From contig CM056379.1 in assembly GCA_029718625.1 (NCBI GenBank), positions 59,609,626-59,673,625 of the forward strand: a stretch of DNA of 64,000 nucleotides, written 5' to 3'. The stretch is from Synaphobranchus kaupii. Its lineage: Eukaryota > Chordata > Actinopteri > Anguilliformes > Synaphobranchidae. Every line of letters begins with the position of its first letter. Positions within the stretch are counted from its first letter, which is position 1. The position numbers were made by a program, and so were the translations under genes. Positions 11,297 through 23,076 of this stretch are shown piece after piece. Under the pieces are notes generated by a model, which did no database searches, was not told the DNA's origin, and saw only the letters and a program-made list of their open reading frames with translations.

Positions 11297-12338
11297 GGGC
11301 CCTATCTTACACCCGGCGCAAAGCAGCGCTAACCCAAACGCAAGTGTCTTTGCTATCTTACACCCGGCGCTAGGTTCATTATAACGCTTAGCGCTTACGT
11401 CCTTTAACTACCATGTATTTTTGCACCCGTTGCAAGTGATCTGGCCGTGTTGGTCTTAAGATGAGGAGTGGCCAGGATTATTTTTGGCGTATTGCTATCT
11501 TGAGCCAGCAGAAAGCGCTTGCGCTAGAACCACCACAAACCTGGTCTAAAATCATGTCGCAGTTGTTTACATGTTATTTTAACAGCGCATATAAGTGCGT
11601 CTACATAGGCGTGTACACAACGCGCGTACCCTCCTGTCTGTTACACACAGGGGCGCGCACAAGCATGACTAAAATATCTAGATCACAATGTGAAATATTA
11701 TTATTGTGTAGGCTATGTCAAAAATGCATAATAATAAAAGGTTCCATAGGTCCACATACCTTTCCCTCAGCGAAGGGAAACGATGCCACATTACATTGCT
11801 CTCAGCCCACTCCATCAACATCCAGGCGATGTGCGATGGTACGGGACAATGGCTATCCATTAAAAAGGAGCTGATAACACCTATATCAAGCCTAATGCGC
11901 GAATTGTCATTTACACCTAATGCGTGAATTGTCATTCAATGGAAAACTCGTGCACTGCAATAGACGGACATTTGAGTTCTGAAAATGCGCTTCAGATGTC
12001 ATTACAATACAGCTCTGTTTATCTAGCAATACAGCCTGTAAGTAAATAGAATGGTTTGTAACTGAAAAAAGTTCAAAACCTTGTCCAGTGAATATTGCTT
12101 TTATTGTTTTTCAAATAGCCTAGGCTACAGCGGACTCGCTGTGCATAAGGTTTTTTCGATAGCCTATGGTTAAAAAACGGAGATAAATATCATCATGTCA
12201 ACTGAATTGTAACCTTAGCTATTCTTCGTCCTTCGTATTTTTTAAATTACAGTGACAAGGTTTCCATACCCTCAGCTTATTAAAACCCCGCTGATTTCAC
12301 CTGTTATTCCATAACTGAACAAAAGATTTTAAAGAGAA
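11297..12338. mobile_element. Element G copy 1, left part
   Basis: It begins GGGCCCTATCTTACACCC, the terminus defined by target duplication in the 26457 copy, and matches that copy through about 12338 (AAAGAGAACTAA). There A-type sequence takes over. The missing right portion carries the other terminal repeat in the copies at 28290 and 56886. The word CTATCTTACACCCGGCGC occurs twice, about 54 bp apart, just inside the end. An open frame starting MRSGQ recurs in all copies but I think it only reflects nucleotide similarity. Confidence 0.85.
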
Positions 12339-12545
12339 CTAATGGTTTGAGGCTTGTTTGATACCTCAGACCCTTGATGACGTACAGCCATTTTACCAAT
12401 CATGTATTCCATACTGTTCCAGCATAATTTACAGCTAAATCTAGTCCCACCCGCCAATTCCCATAGAGATCCATTCAAATTCAGAGACATTATAATATTG
12501 CTCGTAAGATTACAAGAAAACTAGATTAACAATTCCTAAAGAAAT
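12339..12545. repeat. A segment (mariner-MITE interior) fragment
   Basis: From TGGTTTGAGGCTTGTTTGAT through CCATAGAGATCCATTCAAAT this matches 4410-4540. It replaces the right part of element G and has no ends of its own here. Confidence 0.75.
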
Positions 12546-12612
12546 TGTAGGTGTGGTTGCTTCACAAATATCAATGGCTGGAAATGGCATAGAAGGATGG
12601 TAATATGGTATA

Positions 12613-13395
12613 CAGATCCTTTCCAAAAAATTAGAATATCATGGAAAAGTAGTTTTTTTCCCAAAAAGTGAAACTTTCATAGATTATAGATTCATTACAC
12701 ACAAAGTGAAATATCTCTAGCCTTTATTTGTTTCATTTTTCATAATTTTGGCTTACAGCTCCAGAAAACCCCCAAAACAGTATTTCAAGAAATTAGAATA
12801 GTGTGTCAAAAATCAGCATTTACTTCAGTTATTTCAGAGAATGAGTGGAGTGGCTTGACTCGAGGAATCCGACAGTTGTAGCCCATGTCCCGGATACGTC
12901 TGTACGTGGTGGTTTTTGAAGCACTGACTCCAGCCTCAGTCCACTCCCTCTGCATCTCCGCCAAATTTTGGAATCGTCTTTGCTTGACAATCCGCTGAAG
13001 CCTACGGTCATCTCTTTTGCTTGTGCACCTTCTCCTGCCACATTTTTCCCTTCCACTAAACTTTCTATTGATATGCTTGGACACTGCACTCTGTGAACAG
13101 CCAGCCTCCTTAGCGATGACCTTTTGTGGCTTACCCATCTTCTGGAGGGTGTCAATGATGGTCTTCTGGCCAATTGTCAAGTCTGCAGTCTTCCCCATAC
13201 TGAACCAAACTGAGATAAACTTTGCAGGTGTTTTGAGTAAATTAGATGATAGTGTGACACTCAGTCTAAAACATTAATTTTCTGAAATAACTGAAGTAAA
13301 TGCTGATTTTCGACACACTATTCTAATTCACTTGCATGGAATTATGGAAAAAAAACAACTTTTCCATGATATTCTAATTTTTTGGAAAAGATCTG
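12613..13395 (-). mobile_element. Tc1-like element, GATCCTTTCC-ended, internally deleted
   Basis: The ends are CAGATCCTTTCCAAAAAATT at the left and, inverted, CAGATCTTTTCCAAAAAATT at the right, each flanked by TA (12611-12612, 13396-13397). The inverted similarity continues through TAGAATATCATGGAAAAG. A second inverted pair lies further in (ATCAGCATTTACTTCAGTTA at about 12811 against its complement at about 13284). The 783-bp length and the half transposase show an internal deletion, so the copy is non-autonomous. Confidence 0.9.
12806..13198 (-). pseudogene. Tc1-like transposase, N-terminal half only
   Basis: The ATG on the minus strand at 13198 starts MGKTADLTIGQKTIIDTLQ. A helix-turn-helix follows (VIAKEAGCSQSAVSKHINR), then a basic linker (GREKCGRRRCTSKRDDRR) and a second HTH-like region ending near NCRIPRVKPL. 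This is the bipartite DNA-binding domain of Tc1 transposases. The frame then passes into terminal-repeat sequence (about the last dozen residues) and stops. The whole DDE catalytic domain, about 220 residues, is absent. The remaining protein could at most bind the ends. Transcription is not shown. Confidence 0.9.
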
Positions 13396-13397
13396 TA

Positions 13398-14103
13398 GTG
13401 TGAGGTGGAAAAAAAAGGTGGAAATGGTATGAACTGTTAATGCGGTATAAAGGGATCTAGTGAAGGTGAGAGTGTTAAAATATGGTGATGTAGCCTATTT
13501 TGTGGTAAGTAGTCTAAAGAACCTGGAAGTGATACAAAGAAGTAATGTACTGTGATAAAATCACAAAAAGGTAATGTCAAATCATCTTGGATAGTATTGT
13601 TGGGTCATAACAGTGTTGTAGAGGAAGGCATTGTGAATGCCCAATTTACTGCATCCTGTGTACTAGCATATTGCTTACTGTAGTCTACACTGCAGTGACA
13701 TGCAGTATGCGAAATATCCTCCATATAAACCTGGACATAAGTAGCCTAGGCTATATCAGTTTCCTTTACACACTTTGGCTACATCATCTGGGGATATTGA
13801 GAACACTCCATTTGGCCGTGCAGGTAAGGCCAGCCTAATTTAACAGCTTTTCAAAAAAAAAAAAAAAGTATACTCAACTGGCATACTCAAATAGTAGTGC
13901 GTGCTGATTCGGACTATTCGGACACAGTTATAGTTCTGTTTGTAGAAAAATATGGGTTCATACAATTTTTGCCTAGGTTTTAACCAAATCTACTGATTTC
14001 TCCACTTTATTAAACAAATCTGATTCCGATTACAGATCTCACCATTTTCATTTTGTGAAGTCCAAACCACATGTCCTGTGCTGAATTCAGCGTTCTATTC
14101 AGC
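13398..14103. other. No gene seen
   Basis: AT-rich unique-looking sequence with a short poly(A) run near 13853-13867. No ORF or element was recognised. Confidence 0.4.
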
Positions 14104-14111
14104 CTACCTAG

Positions 14112-14794
14112 TAGTGTTGTGTCGTTCGCGAACGATTCGTTCAAAAGACCGAATCTTTTGGGTGAACGAACTGAACTGAATCACTTACTGAAAAGATCCG
14201 TTCATTTCTCAGTTCAGTTGAGCTCTCGAACGGATCTGATCAGCAGCGAGCGTGCAGGGAGGGGGAGGGACTGCCGCGAGCGAACGTGATTCATCCCCTG
14301 CGAACCAGTTCTGCTGTGCTGAACGAATCATTCACGGGCGGGCGGGCGCCGAGCGAAGCAGCGAGCGTGCACAGTGGACTTCTGCGAGCGAACGTGTCGT
14401 GATTCGTTCACTGAAGGCTACTAGACACAGTGAGTTAAAGTGACGTGATCCTGAGTGATAATCAGCGGCTCAAACTGCCAGAATCAGGCCCAGCAAGTTA
14501 AGACTTAAAAGTCATTGAAAACCAGCGTTCACCTCCAATATTGATATTCAACGAGGAAACTTTTAAAATATCAAGATTTGTAAACGGAGTTTGGCGCGTT
14601 TGTCAAAGCGACAGCACTTCCGCATGAACCGTTTGGCCGTTTCAGTTCACTGAGTGAGTCGGACTACGCAATACGCAGTCGGAGCTCTGCCCAAGCACTG
14701 AACGATTCGGTGAACAAATCTTTTGAACAAATCTTTTTAATGAACTGATTCTAGTGATTCGAGTCACTGAAGTGAACTGTTTTGCCCATCACTA
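14112..14794. mobile_element. Non-autonomous hAT element, single-unit copy
   Basis: It starts TAGTGTTGTGTCGTTCGCG and ends GCCCATCACTA. The outer bases are inverted copies (TAGTGNTG). A perfect 8-bp duplication CTACCTAG lies at 14104-14111 and 14795-14802. An 8-bp TSD is the hAT signature. Both ends are rich in repeated GAACGAATC/GATTCGTTC words, which probably form subterminal transposase sites. There is no coding capacity. The larger relative at 51560-54165 carries several tandem copies of the inner unit. Confidence 0.93.
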
Positions 14795-15061
14795 CTACCT
14801 AGCATGCAGCTATCTAAAGCAATAATTAAACATAGGCTATCGTTTGCTAATAGTAACTTAGTTTAATGTTGTTGACTCGCATAAACTTGAGATTATAACC
14901 CAATCACGTGTAGCGGATAGTTTATTTGCTGTAGCTATAATCGATTGCATTTTTCTAACGTAGTCTACTGTCACCTTGGCATTTTCATGCAGAGTGAAAG
15001 GTTTGTTTTTCCTGGTAGCTTAACCACAGTAGCCTAGCTAGCTGGCTTATCCTTTTGTCAT

Positions 15062-16982
15062 TGTCATGGTTTTGGACCCTGTGGTCCTATGCGGTTGTTT
15101 TCCTTGGTGGCCACGCGAGGGCGCTGCCCTTTTGGTGGATGCTTGCTCCGCCCTGCTGAGTTGGGGGAGTGTCTGTTAAGCATTTACACCTGTCGTTGTC
15201 ACCGGAGAGATGTATATAAGCCTACCGGTCCCTTCATTCGGGGCTTCGACATTGATTGTTAATTGTTTGTACTGTGGTGTTATTGTTGGCTGTGAAATTC
15301 TCGTACCGTTTGGGCTACTCGCCTATTTTTAACGTCTCTTGGTGAGGCAGGGCTTATTTCTTGCTGGCTTTGTAGTGGATTATCTCGTAGAAGTTTGGGA
15401 CTGTAAATCTCTGCTCTAGTTCGCCTGTGTGCGTTTTCCTCCGTGTATGGAGATTTGGGCAATGTTCGGAACTGAAGTTCTGTTCGCCACTCGGTGCATG
15501 TCGTCTCATGTGAGATCTGGCGTTTCGCTTCTGCTAGGAAGTGTAGAGTAGCTGTTCTTTGTTCCCTTTCGCCGGTTAATGGTTTTCTTATTGAGAGACC
15601 TGGCGTGTTAGCTTCTACTCATTTCCGGGTTACGGTAAGCCAGTTAGTAGCTCGGTACGTTTATTTCCTGTTGTCTCCTTCTCATGGGTTACATTCCCCT
15701 TTGTTGTGAGTCGGGGTTATTTTTACTTATTCCCTTACTGTGAGGCTAGGGCGTGTGTTTATTTAAGTTTGCGGTGTCTTTTGGTTAGTAAGTTTTGGGA
15801 CGACGGTGCTCCGTCGGCTCACCTGTAAAATGTTTCTCTCATGGGAGATCGGGTGTTTACCCAGGTATGTTTGCTGCATTAGACTGCAAACTTATTTAAG
15901 TAGCCATGGAACGTTAAGTCACTGTTCCTGTTTGCCTCGTTACATTTCCTCTTACTGAGAGGCAGGGCTTGTGCTTGTGTTAGTCAGTTAGCCGACAGTT
16001 TCGATTGGTTAAGGTGCAGCTGTCCATATCATCTTTTTGTGCTTTCCTTCTCCATGTATGGAGATGTGGGCGATTCGGTTCGGAACTTTAGTTCGTTTCA
16101 CCCTTCGGTGCAATTCGTCTCTTAGGGAGACCGTTTGATGATGTTGGACATGTTTGCGGGTGACTGCAAGTCTTTAGCCTTGGAACATTAATTAGCTGTT
16201 CCTGTTCGCCTCGTTTCATTTCTCCTTACTAAGAGGCTAGGGCGCGTGTTTATTTATGTTCGCGGTGTCTTTTGGTTAGTAAGTTTTGGGACGACGGTGC
16301 TCCGTCGGCTCACCTGTAAAATGTTTCTCTCATGGAAATCGGGTGTTTACCCAGGTATGTTTGCTGCATTAGACTGCAAACTTATTTAAGTAGCCATGGA
16401 ACGTTAAGTCTCTGTTCCTGTTCGCCTCGTTACATTTCTCCTGTCTGAGAGGCAGGGCTTGTGCTTGTTAGTCAGTTTTAGCCGATGGTTAAGGTGCAGC
16501 TGTCCTTCATCTTTTTGTGCTTTCCTTCTCCGTGGATAGGAGATGTGGGCGATTCGGTTCGGAACTTTAGTTCAGTTCGTCCTTTGGTGCAATTCGTCTC
16601 AGGGATACCTGTTGATGATGTTGGACATGTTTGCGTGTGACTGCAAGCCAAGAAGCCACGGAACGTTTGATCTGTTCCTCTTGCCTCCTCATACTATCGT
16701 TTTATTTTTTGCAGTGTTTGTTTGTGGTTTATGTTGTTTTTACGCTCCCGCCCGTTATGTGTCTCGTTTCCGAGACAGGGCGCGTGTTTGTTTCCGGCTG
16801 TTCAGATTCCTGTCTTTGCGCTCTACTGGGCGATTGGCAGTTAGCCGGTTAGTAGCGTTTTGTGTTCGTTGTCTTGTCTCCTTCCCTTATCTGCGGGGTA
16901 TCCCGCCTTAGTGACCTAAGGGCTTAATGATTCCCCTTGCTGCGTTTGGCTCCTCCCACCTCACACGTCACGCCCCATTACA
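15062..16982 (+). mobile_element. Solo LTR with internal tandem duplication
   Basis: It starts TGTCATGGTTTTGGACC and ends CCCCATTACA, the TG...CA form of retroviral-type LTRs. A 5-bp duplication GTCAT lies at 15057-15061 and 16983-16987. A TATA-like TGTATATAAG at 15211-15220 sits about 150 bases in. Downstream is an unusually long leader of repeated pyrimidine-rich modules. A block of about 490 bp is duplicated in tandem (about 15750-16055 against 16240-16535, both with GGGACGACGGTGCTCCGTCG). No internal retrotransposon genes adjoin it, so the element was reduced by LTR-LTR recombination. Its 1.9-kb length is long for a gypsy LTR. Confidence 0.85.
15211..15220 (+). promoter_or_regulatory. TATA box of the solo LTR
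   Basis: TGTATATAAG lies about 150 bp from the LTR start and is followed by CCGGTCCCTTCATTCGGGGC. This is where the U3/R boundary of such an LTR would be expected. The role is inferred from position. Confidence 0.55.
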
Positions 16983-16987
16983 GTCAT

Positions 16988-18480
16988 GTTTTGTTAGGAA
17001 GTTGTCTGTGTTAACGTTATTAAGACATAAATCAGAATTCGTTGAATAATGTTGAATGGGGTGATTCGTAGGCTAGATGAGCATTTAGCTAAAACATAGG
17101 CAAAAATTTCAACAGTTAACAATTCAATTGTAGCCTATTTTGTAACTTAGACAACATAACGTTACGTGACGTTACGCATTTCGATTTGGATCCGAGACGG
17201 GAAGCATAGGCGGCATTTGCTATGTTTCATTCGTTTCACCTGAAAAGAGCCTCTCGACTGAAAGGGGCGTCGCCTCAATCATAAACTGAAAAAGTATATA
17301 AATAAAAGAATAAAAATCACTGAATAAAAGAACCGCCGATCCTGCAGTTTTCCCATTCAGCCACTGTAGGCGCTGTTCCTTACTCAAGCTATTTCAATGC
17401 TCCTTATTTTTCTAGTCTATGGATCTGCAGATACCACGGAACTGTGGCAGATGCTCATGACTATTTCTGACCCACATCAAAACGCTTGCTGATAGCTACG
17501 ATGTCAGAATGATCACATACAGTACATTCATAATACAACGGAACAGGTATGTGCATAATTCGGATAATATACAGCCCAATGTATTTATATACCTTAAAAA
17601 GTAACGTTACGTGTGTTTTTACATAACAGCATCGTAGGCTATTATAGTAGCCACGAGTGCGATAGCGCTGTGGAAACATCAACGTTGCTGGGCAGTGGCA
17701 AAATGGAATAAGAGAATCTCTTCAACATTCAACAGAAACCAGTTGTGGAATCGTTACGAGGTAGGATATTTGGTTCCTTAATCTGTTTAGCTATCAGAGA
17801 TTTGTAGAAAAAATTTGTAACGCTACATTGGGTAGGCGTAGGAAAATACACTGAATGTTTATTTGTAACAGTTTCAACTTTTTAATAATAGCCTAGAGGC
17901 TAGCTTATATCGGAACAAACGTTTTTGTAGTGTAGAAACGGCACATTTTATGCATGTTTTTGTCTGACTGGCAAGATGGTTGTAAACGGGTTTGGGCTAT
18001 TTAATCATGATGCAGTGCAACTTGAGAGGTTGATGTACGTATGCACAAGCGGCGACTCTGCAGCAATCCTGCATTGGAATTTGTTTACAATTTCAGAGAA
18101 ATATGAATAGGCTACTATAATTGGGACATTGACGACTAGGCTAGCACCGTGGATAAGGCCAATAACCTGCGTGTTCGTGGCGAATGATGCAGCATTTGTT
18201 GTAGTTCTAGTCCAATGGCAATGATTATTATTTTTGAAAGCTAAAGTGAGTATGATCATTTCAGTTGCAGACGGAAGTAGGCTACGTCGTTAGCTATGGA
18301 ATTTCTTGTATCCATTTTTCCAAGGTTGTTGATGGTTGTAAAATGTCAAATATCTCAAAAAGTGTATATGCTATAAAGGTAAAAAGTAATAGCAACCTGG
18401 AGGCGGTATGAATGGTGTTGATGGTGTGAACGGTGTAGGAGGAGATAGGTTTTGAAAAATCAGCGGAAGAATAATAATAA
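16988..18480. other. No gene seen
   Basis: Single-copy-looking AT-rich sequence. I found no paired terminal repeats, no supported coding frame and no match to other parts of the window. Confidence 0.4.
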
Positions 18481-18524
18481 TAACGGTCAGTCTGAGCGAT
18501 AACAGTTTTTGAACCACACCTAAT

Positions 18525-18702
18525 AAGATATCAAGACTAGAGTCTTTCAATGTTGTTGGGTCACAGACATCAGAAAGTCATGGCATGCAAAGGATATGCG
18601 ACCAACACTATAGTTTGCTAACATGAAATCTGTGGAGTGGTTAAAAATGAGTTTTAATGACTTCAACCTAAGTATAGCCTATGTAAACGTCCGACTTCAA
18701 CT
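18525..18702. mobile_element. A segment joined to an inverted Tc1 5' end
   Basis: Partial A (AAGATATCAAGA to GGATATGCGACCAA) is followed at once by the reverse complement of a Tc1 left end (CACTATAGTTTGCTAACATG ... CGACTTCAACTG), then TA at 18703-18704. This is the same order as in the chimeras at 23077 and (reverse complemented) 46370. It is a deletion variant of that family. Confidence 0.8.
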
Positions 18703-18704
18703 GT

Positions 18705-19507
18705 AGTTACCAATTGATTATGATTTTATAGATGAATCGAACAATATGAACAGTGCTTCTTTTGCATTAATAAATCTTTTTACTGTAGTGTTAATTCTGT
18801 GTGCACTATTTTTTTGTCTGAAAATGCTGGCAGTGGGGATGAACCTGCCAGTCATCATTGTATCATTGCTGAACAAACTTTTGTTTCTATAGATTGTGGC
18901 TTCTTTGTCAGGCACTCAGAAATCTCTGTGTCAAAGTAATTTCTAGTTGCTCTGGAACATTTTTAATACCAGTGCAGAAAGTTGGCAATCAGGTGCAGAC
19001 AGCAGGAGTGCATGTGTGCAGTATGTTTACCCCACTCCCTTTCTCATATCTTATTCTTTGCATGGCGACTCCTAAATTAGCATCTTTAAAGTCTTATAAT
19101 GAACACACCATCAAATCTATAAAAGCTCTTGCTGAGTGAATGAGTGGGTGCATCCATTTTGTGCTTGGTCATTAGAATGTATCACACATATTGACTCGTT
19201 CCCAAAGCGGATTCATTCTTTTTCATGAAATGCCTTGAACTATTTAGCATGGCTCAAAATTTAGCATCCAATGCTATCTCAATTGCTACGAGCCTGCTGG
19301 ATAAATACACTCTAAACTGGATAGAATCACCCATGTTCAGGGAGGGAAATTTCTGATCCAAGATATAACTGATATTTGGATGGTAGGTGGCAGTTCAAAT
19401 CAGAAAATAAATGTGGTGTTCTTCTAAACACAACCTAATAAAAGTATTTTATATAGCTGGCCAGTAGATAGAAAAGCTAACATCTGGAATTAAAAATTAC
19501 AGAGGCC
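18705..19507. other. No gene seen
   Basis: No recognised element. A frame at about 18894-19139 lacks known motifs and is probably chance. Confidence 0.35.
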
Positions 19508-21875
19508 TGAAAATGCAGAAGAAGAAAAAAAAAAACCAGGGGCTTTAATTTGTGGCCTCGTTTTATTAATTCATGGCCTCGTTTAATTATTTTGTTCCCT
19601 CAAAATAATGAATTAGTTCCCTCAAAATAGCAAACCTTCATTCCGCAAGCACACCAGTGGTGTAGCCTAGTGCCGCTCCGGCACTCATTTTTTATAGTAA
19701 AATAGCTCTTTTTAAAATGATCAACACATTGTCAATGCACCAACTAAAACAAATAAATAATATTAGGCCTCTATCCCTCAACTAATAAATTGTCTTATGG
19801 ATGATTTTATAGGCTATTTTATTCATGTTAACCCCGCGGTGCACGATTTGACAGCTGTTGCAAGACATTTGACAGCTAACTGCATGATGATCACGTTGGA
19901 CCGCGCCCCCCTCCTGACATTGCTAGGCTATTCGGTTTTATAGCGCTCAGACTGGCTCGCCTACATCGCCGCGTTCTTCTCCAATCCTGCACCATCCTGT
20001 CTTCTTGACTCATCTGTGATCAACTACATGCGATCAAATCGTCTGCATCTGTGCCTGTCACCGCCCGTGTAACTTCGACTTTAAATAGCCTACGGACGAT
20101 AATTCTCACTTCAAAAGCTTTTCCGCTTTTTTTATTTAGCTAGGGCCTAATTGCATTTGTTCTGCATAAACTTCAAAACTTGTGCTTGTTTTAAAATGTC
20201 ATAGGCCTAATTGTTTTAAAATGCCCAATTTAATTTTACTTCTCTCAGTTCTATCCCAATGCGCAAAATGTAGTTGAAAAGGTGTCCACAAGGCGGAGCT
20301 CATTCCATTGTTAGCAAAACGCTAATTTTTGTGGCACAGAAGCGGCGTAAAATACGTCACTTTTTTGGAAAGCAACACGGTATTTTTCACCGTTTTTATA
20401 AGCTCAAAAACTGTGGAAAGTACAGCATTTTTTATTATTTTACCGCTGTTTTTAAAAAAAAAAATTTTTTTACATTGTCTCAATGTATTATGGCGTTAAA
20501 GACATAAAACTGTCGCCAGCAGGCAGCCAGAAGTATCAAGTAGGGGAGAAGCAGCGTGCTTGGCTAAGCCAATCAGAATGCTAGATTTTAGCCACCTTCC
20601 TTTTCAACTGAAATACCTTCCGGTTTTCAACTGAGATGTCTCATGCATACTGCAGAAAAGCACACACACACTACTGAAAACCCGCTCACATTCACACTAT
20701 TAGTTCTCACACATTCATATGAACAACACACACACACACACACACACATATCAATTAAAAATATTTTCTGTGTATGTGTGTTGTTTATATGAATGTGTGA
20801 GAACAAATATGTGAATGCTTTGTATGTTTATGTGAGCGGTCTAGTAGTTAATGCAAGATGATTATTTGAGCGTGTGAGAGCATGAAAATAATGTGTGTAG
20901 GAGATTTCATGTGTCAGTGAGAGCTTAACTAGTGAATATGTGAGCTCTTTGTGTGTATATGAGAAGATTTACGGTGTGTGTGCAAGCATGTAGATATTAA
21001 GTGCATGCTTTTTCAGTGCGCGTGAGAGCTTCACTAGTGAATGTGAGAGTCATTGTACGTGTATGTGCAAGCTCTTCGTGTGTATATGAGAAGATTTACG
21101 GTGTGCGTGCAAGCATGTAGATATTAAGTGAATGCTTTTTCAGTGCGTATGAGAGCTTCACTAGTGAATGTGAGAGCCATTGTACGTGTATGTGCGAGGC
21201 AATTATGTATTTTGGCCTAAACGGCACCTCATAATGGACGACTGTTGTTCACTGGGATGTGACCCATTGCGATCAATCTAGGTCTACATCCGCGACCACC
21301 GTCCGTGTGCCTTTATTCATACTTTTAAATAGGCTACTGACGATAATTATCTCTAATATGCTGTTGGCATGTTTTGAGATTTTGGTATTTACTGTAGCTA
21401 ATTGCATTTGTTCAGGATAAGCTTTTTAAAAACGTGTCCTTGTTTTAAAATGCTCCATTTCACATTCCTATATTTAGCAATGTGCTATGCTGTGCTTGTA
21501 TGTACGCTTTTGATATAGCCTAATAAAACATGCACGTTATAAAGACACGTGTCCGTCCCATATTTTTACTTATTTGTTGCACTTTTACGGTATCAGCTTA
21601 AAATGTCGCTGAGCAATGTGTAATGCATGAAGAGAGTAGCCTACATCCCACCAGCAGTGTCTTTCCACCAGCCCACTTCTAACTGACACCGTAGGCTAGT
21701 ATGTGGGTGATTAATGCCTTTACTAAGATATTCATTCGGATTCAGAGTGAAGGTGCGGAATGAGGGTTTGCTAATATGAGAGAACAAATTAATTAGCTAG
21801 AAGGAACAAAATAATTAAACAAGGCCACAAATTAACCCCCCCGGTTTTTTTGTTCTTCTTCTGTGCACTTCCGGG
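19508..21875. repeat. Block bounded by inverted repeats
   Basis: The left edge contains GCAGAAGAAGAAAAAAAAAA then TTAATTTGTGGCCTCG and GTTTAATTATTTTGTTCC. The right edge carries the reverse complement of the same modules in the same order (21755-21870). Inside, 20030-20240 and 21262-21470 are diverged direct repeats (for example ATTGCATTTGTTC and TTGTTTTAAAATG) flanking the minisatellite-bearing segment 20270-21233. The exact outer ends and the class are uncertain. Confidence 0.6.
20270..21233. mobile_element. TAT-ended minisatellite element, left-truncated copy
   Basis: It shares CAAGGCGGAGCTCATT-like, AGAAGTATCAAGTAGGGG and GCTTGGCTAAGCCAATCAGA with 50230-50460. It ends TTTTGGCCTAAACGGCACCT plus CATA, the terminal repeat defined at 49834/55594. 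The right third holds diverged tandem units of about 130 bp (GAGAAGATTTACGGTGTG, CAAGCATGTAGATATTAAG, CTTTTTCAGTGCG). The left terminal repeat and left minisatellites are missing. A (CA)n tract lies near 20728-20748. Confidence 0.75.
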
Positions 21876-23076
21876 GCTCCTTATAAAATAGTATTTTCAA
21901 ATAAATGTATTGAATATTTAAATGACACAATAGAATGAAACAAATCCTTTCAGTTTGCAGTCTATCTTGACAACGTAATTTTCCCTAGGAGGCTTTTTTT
22001 AAGTGCCATAAATGCTCTGAGGGCTCTAGTTTCCGGCAAGTGCATGGCGTGTGGTGAGCTGTCATAATCAATGGCGTAGCGCATGGCATGGAATCTATTT
22101 TGCATTAATATTGCAAAAAAAAAAAGTAGACTATCAATGTAATTATGTATTTGTTTCACAGGGGAATGCCTAAAATCACAAACTAATTAAGCCTATACCT
22201 AATCATTTGTGTTTTAGCCTACTCTTATTGTTTTTTCAAGGATATAGTGCAGTGATTGCATCAGATTGTGTAAGTCAATAAATTCTACAATTTGTCACTA
22301 TAGAAAAAAGTGTGCATTTGTGTGGATATTATAATAAAACGAAGTCCACCATATAGGCTATTGAAATATCCCATGCAGAAAGTGTATTTGTATTTTTAAA
22401 TGACTAACAAAACAACCGTGAATGAATTATCCCACTTTGCGACATTATGCATTGATATTATGATCAAACATTTCCACTAATCGCATTCAATTGTGCATTT
22501 GGACAACGTCATGTGTGAATAAAAGAAAATTTAAAAGTTAATCCATCTGTCCATGCTTGCCAAAGGTGTATGTCAGGCACCATAGATCGCTACAATGATG
22601 CAACACAATTAATTTAATTAAAATGTATTTTCAAAACACTATCCAAGTCACGTAGAATAACGGCAATAACTAATTATTTAACGGCCAGCCCCTAAAATAA
22701 CAGGATTTCTACATTCATTAAATGTTTTTTCACTGGCAACATTGCTGCCAGTCTTTTCACCATTTTCTTATGAGATATTTTACAGTGCAGTTATGATAGC
22801 CTAATCATAATTAGGACTGAGCCTAGCCTACTGTTTACAGTTTTGTAGCCTAGTGAGTAGTCCTAGTCTACATCTTTTCAAACGAGCGTCACTTTCCGTT
22901 CATAATAAGCGACACATACTACAATTCTACAAATATTACAGTGTCCACTTCAGCATTGCACAGCTGCTTCTCATTACAGACAGGTATAAGAAAAAGAACA
23001 GAATAGCTTACAGTAGCCTACCCCCGGGACCATAATGCAGTATAATAACATCCTTAAACATTTAAAAAGAGAAATA
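21876..23076. other. No gene seen
   Basis: AT-rich sequence without recognised coding or paired repeats. Confidence 0.4.

Noticed and set aside
11461..11874. A long frame starting MRSGQ present in all three element G copies (11461, 26610, 49449)
   Set aside because: The copies are simply similar at the nucleotide level. The frame is cut or shifted differently in each, has no domain, and lacks coding-like substitution pattern by eye.
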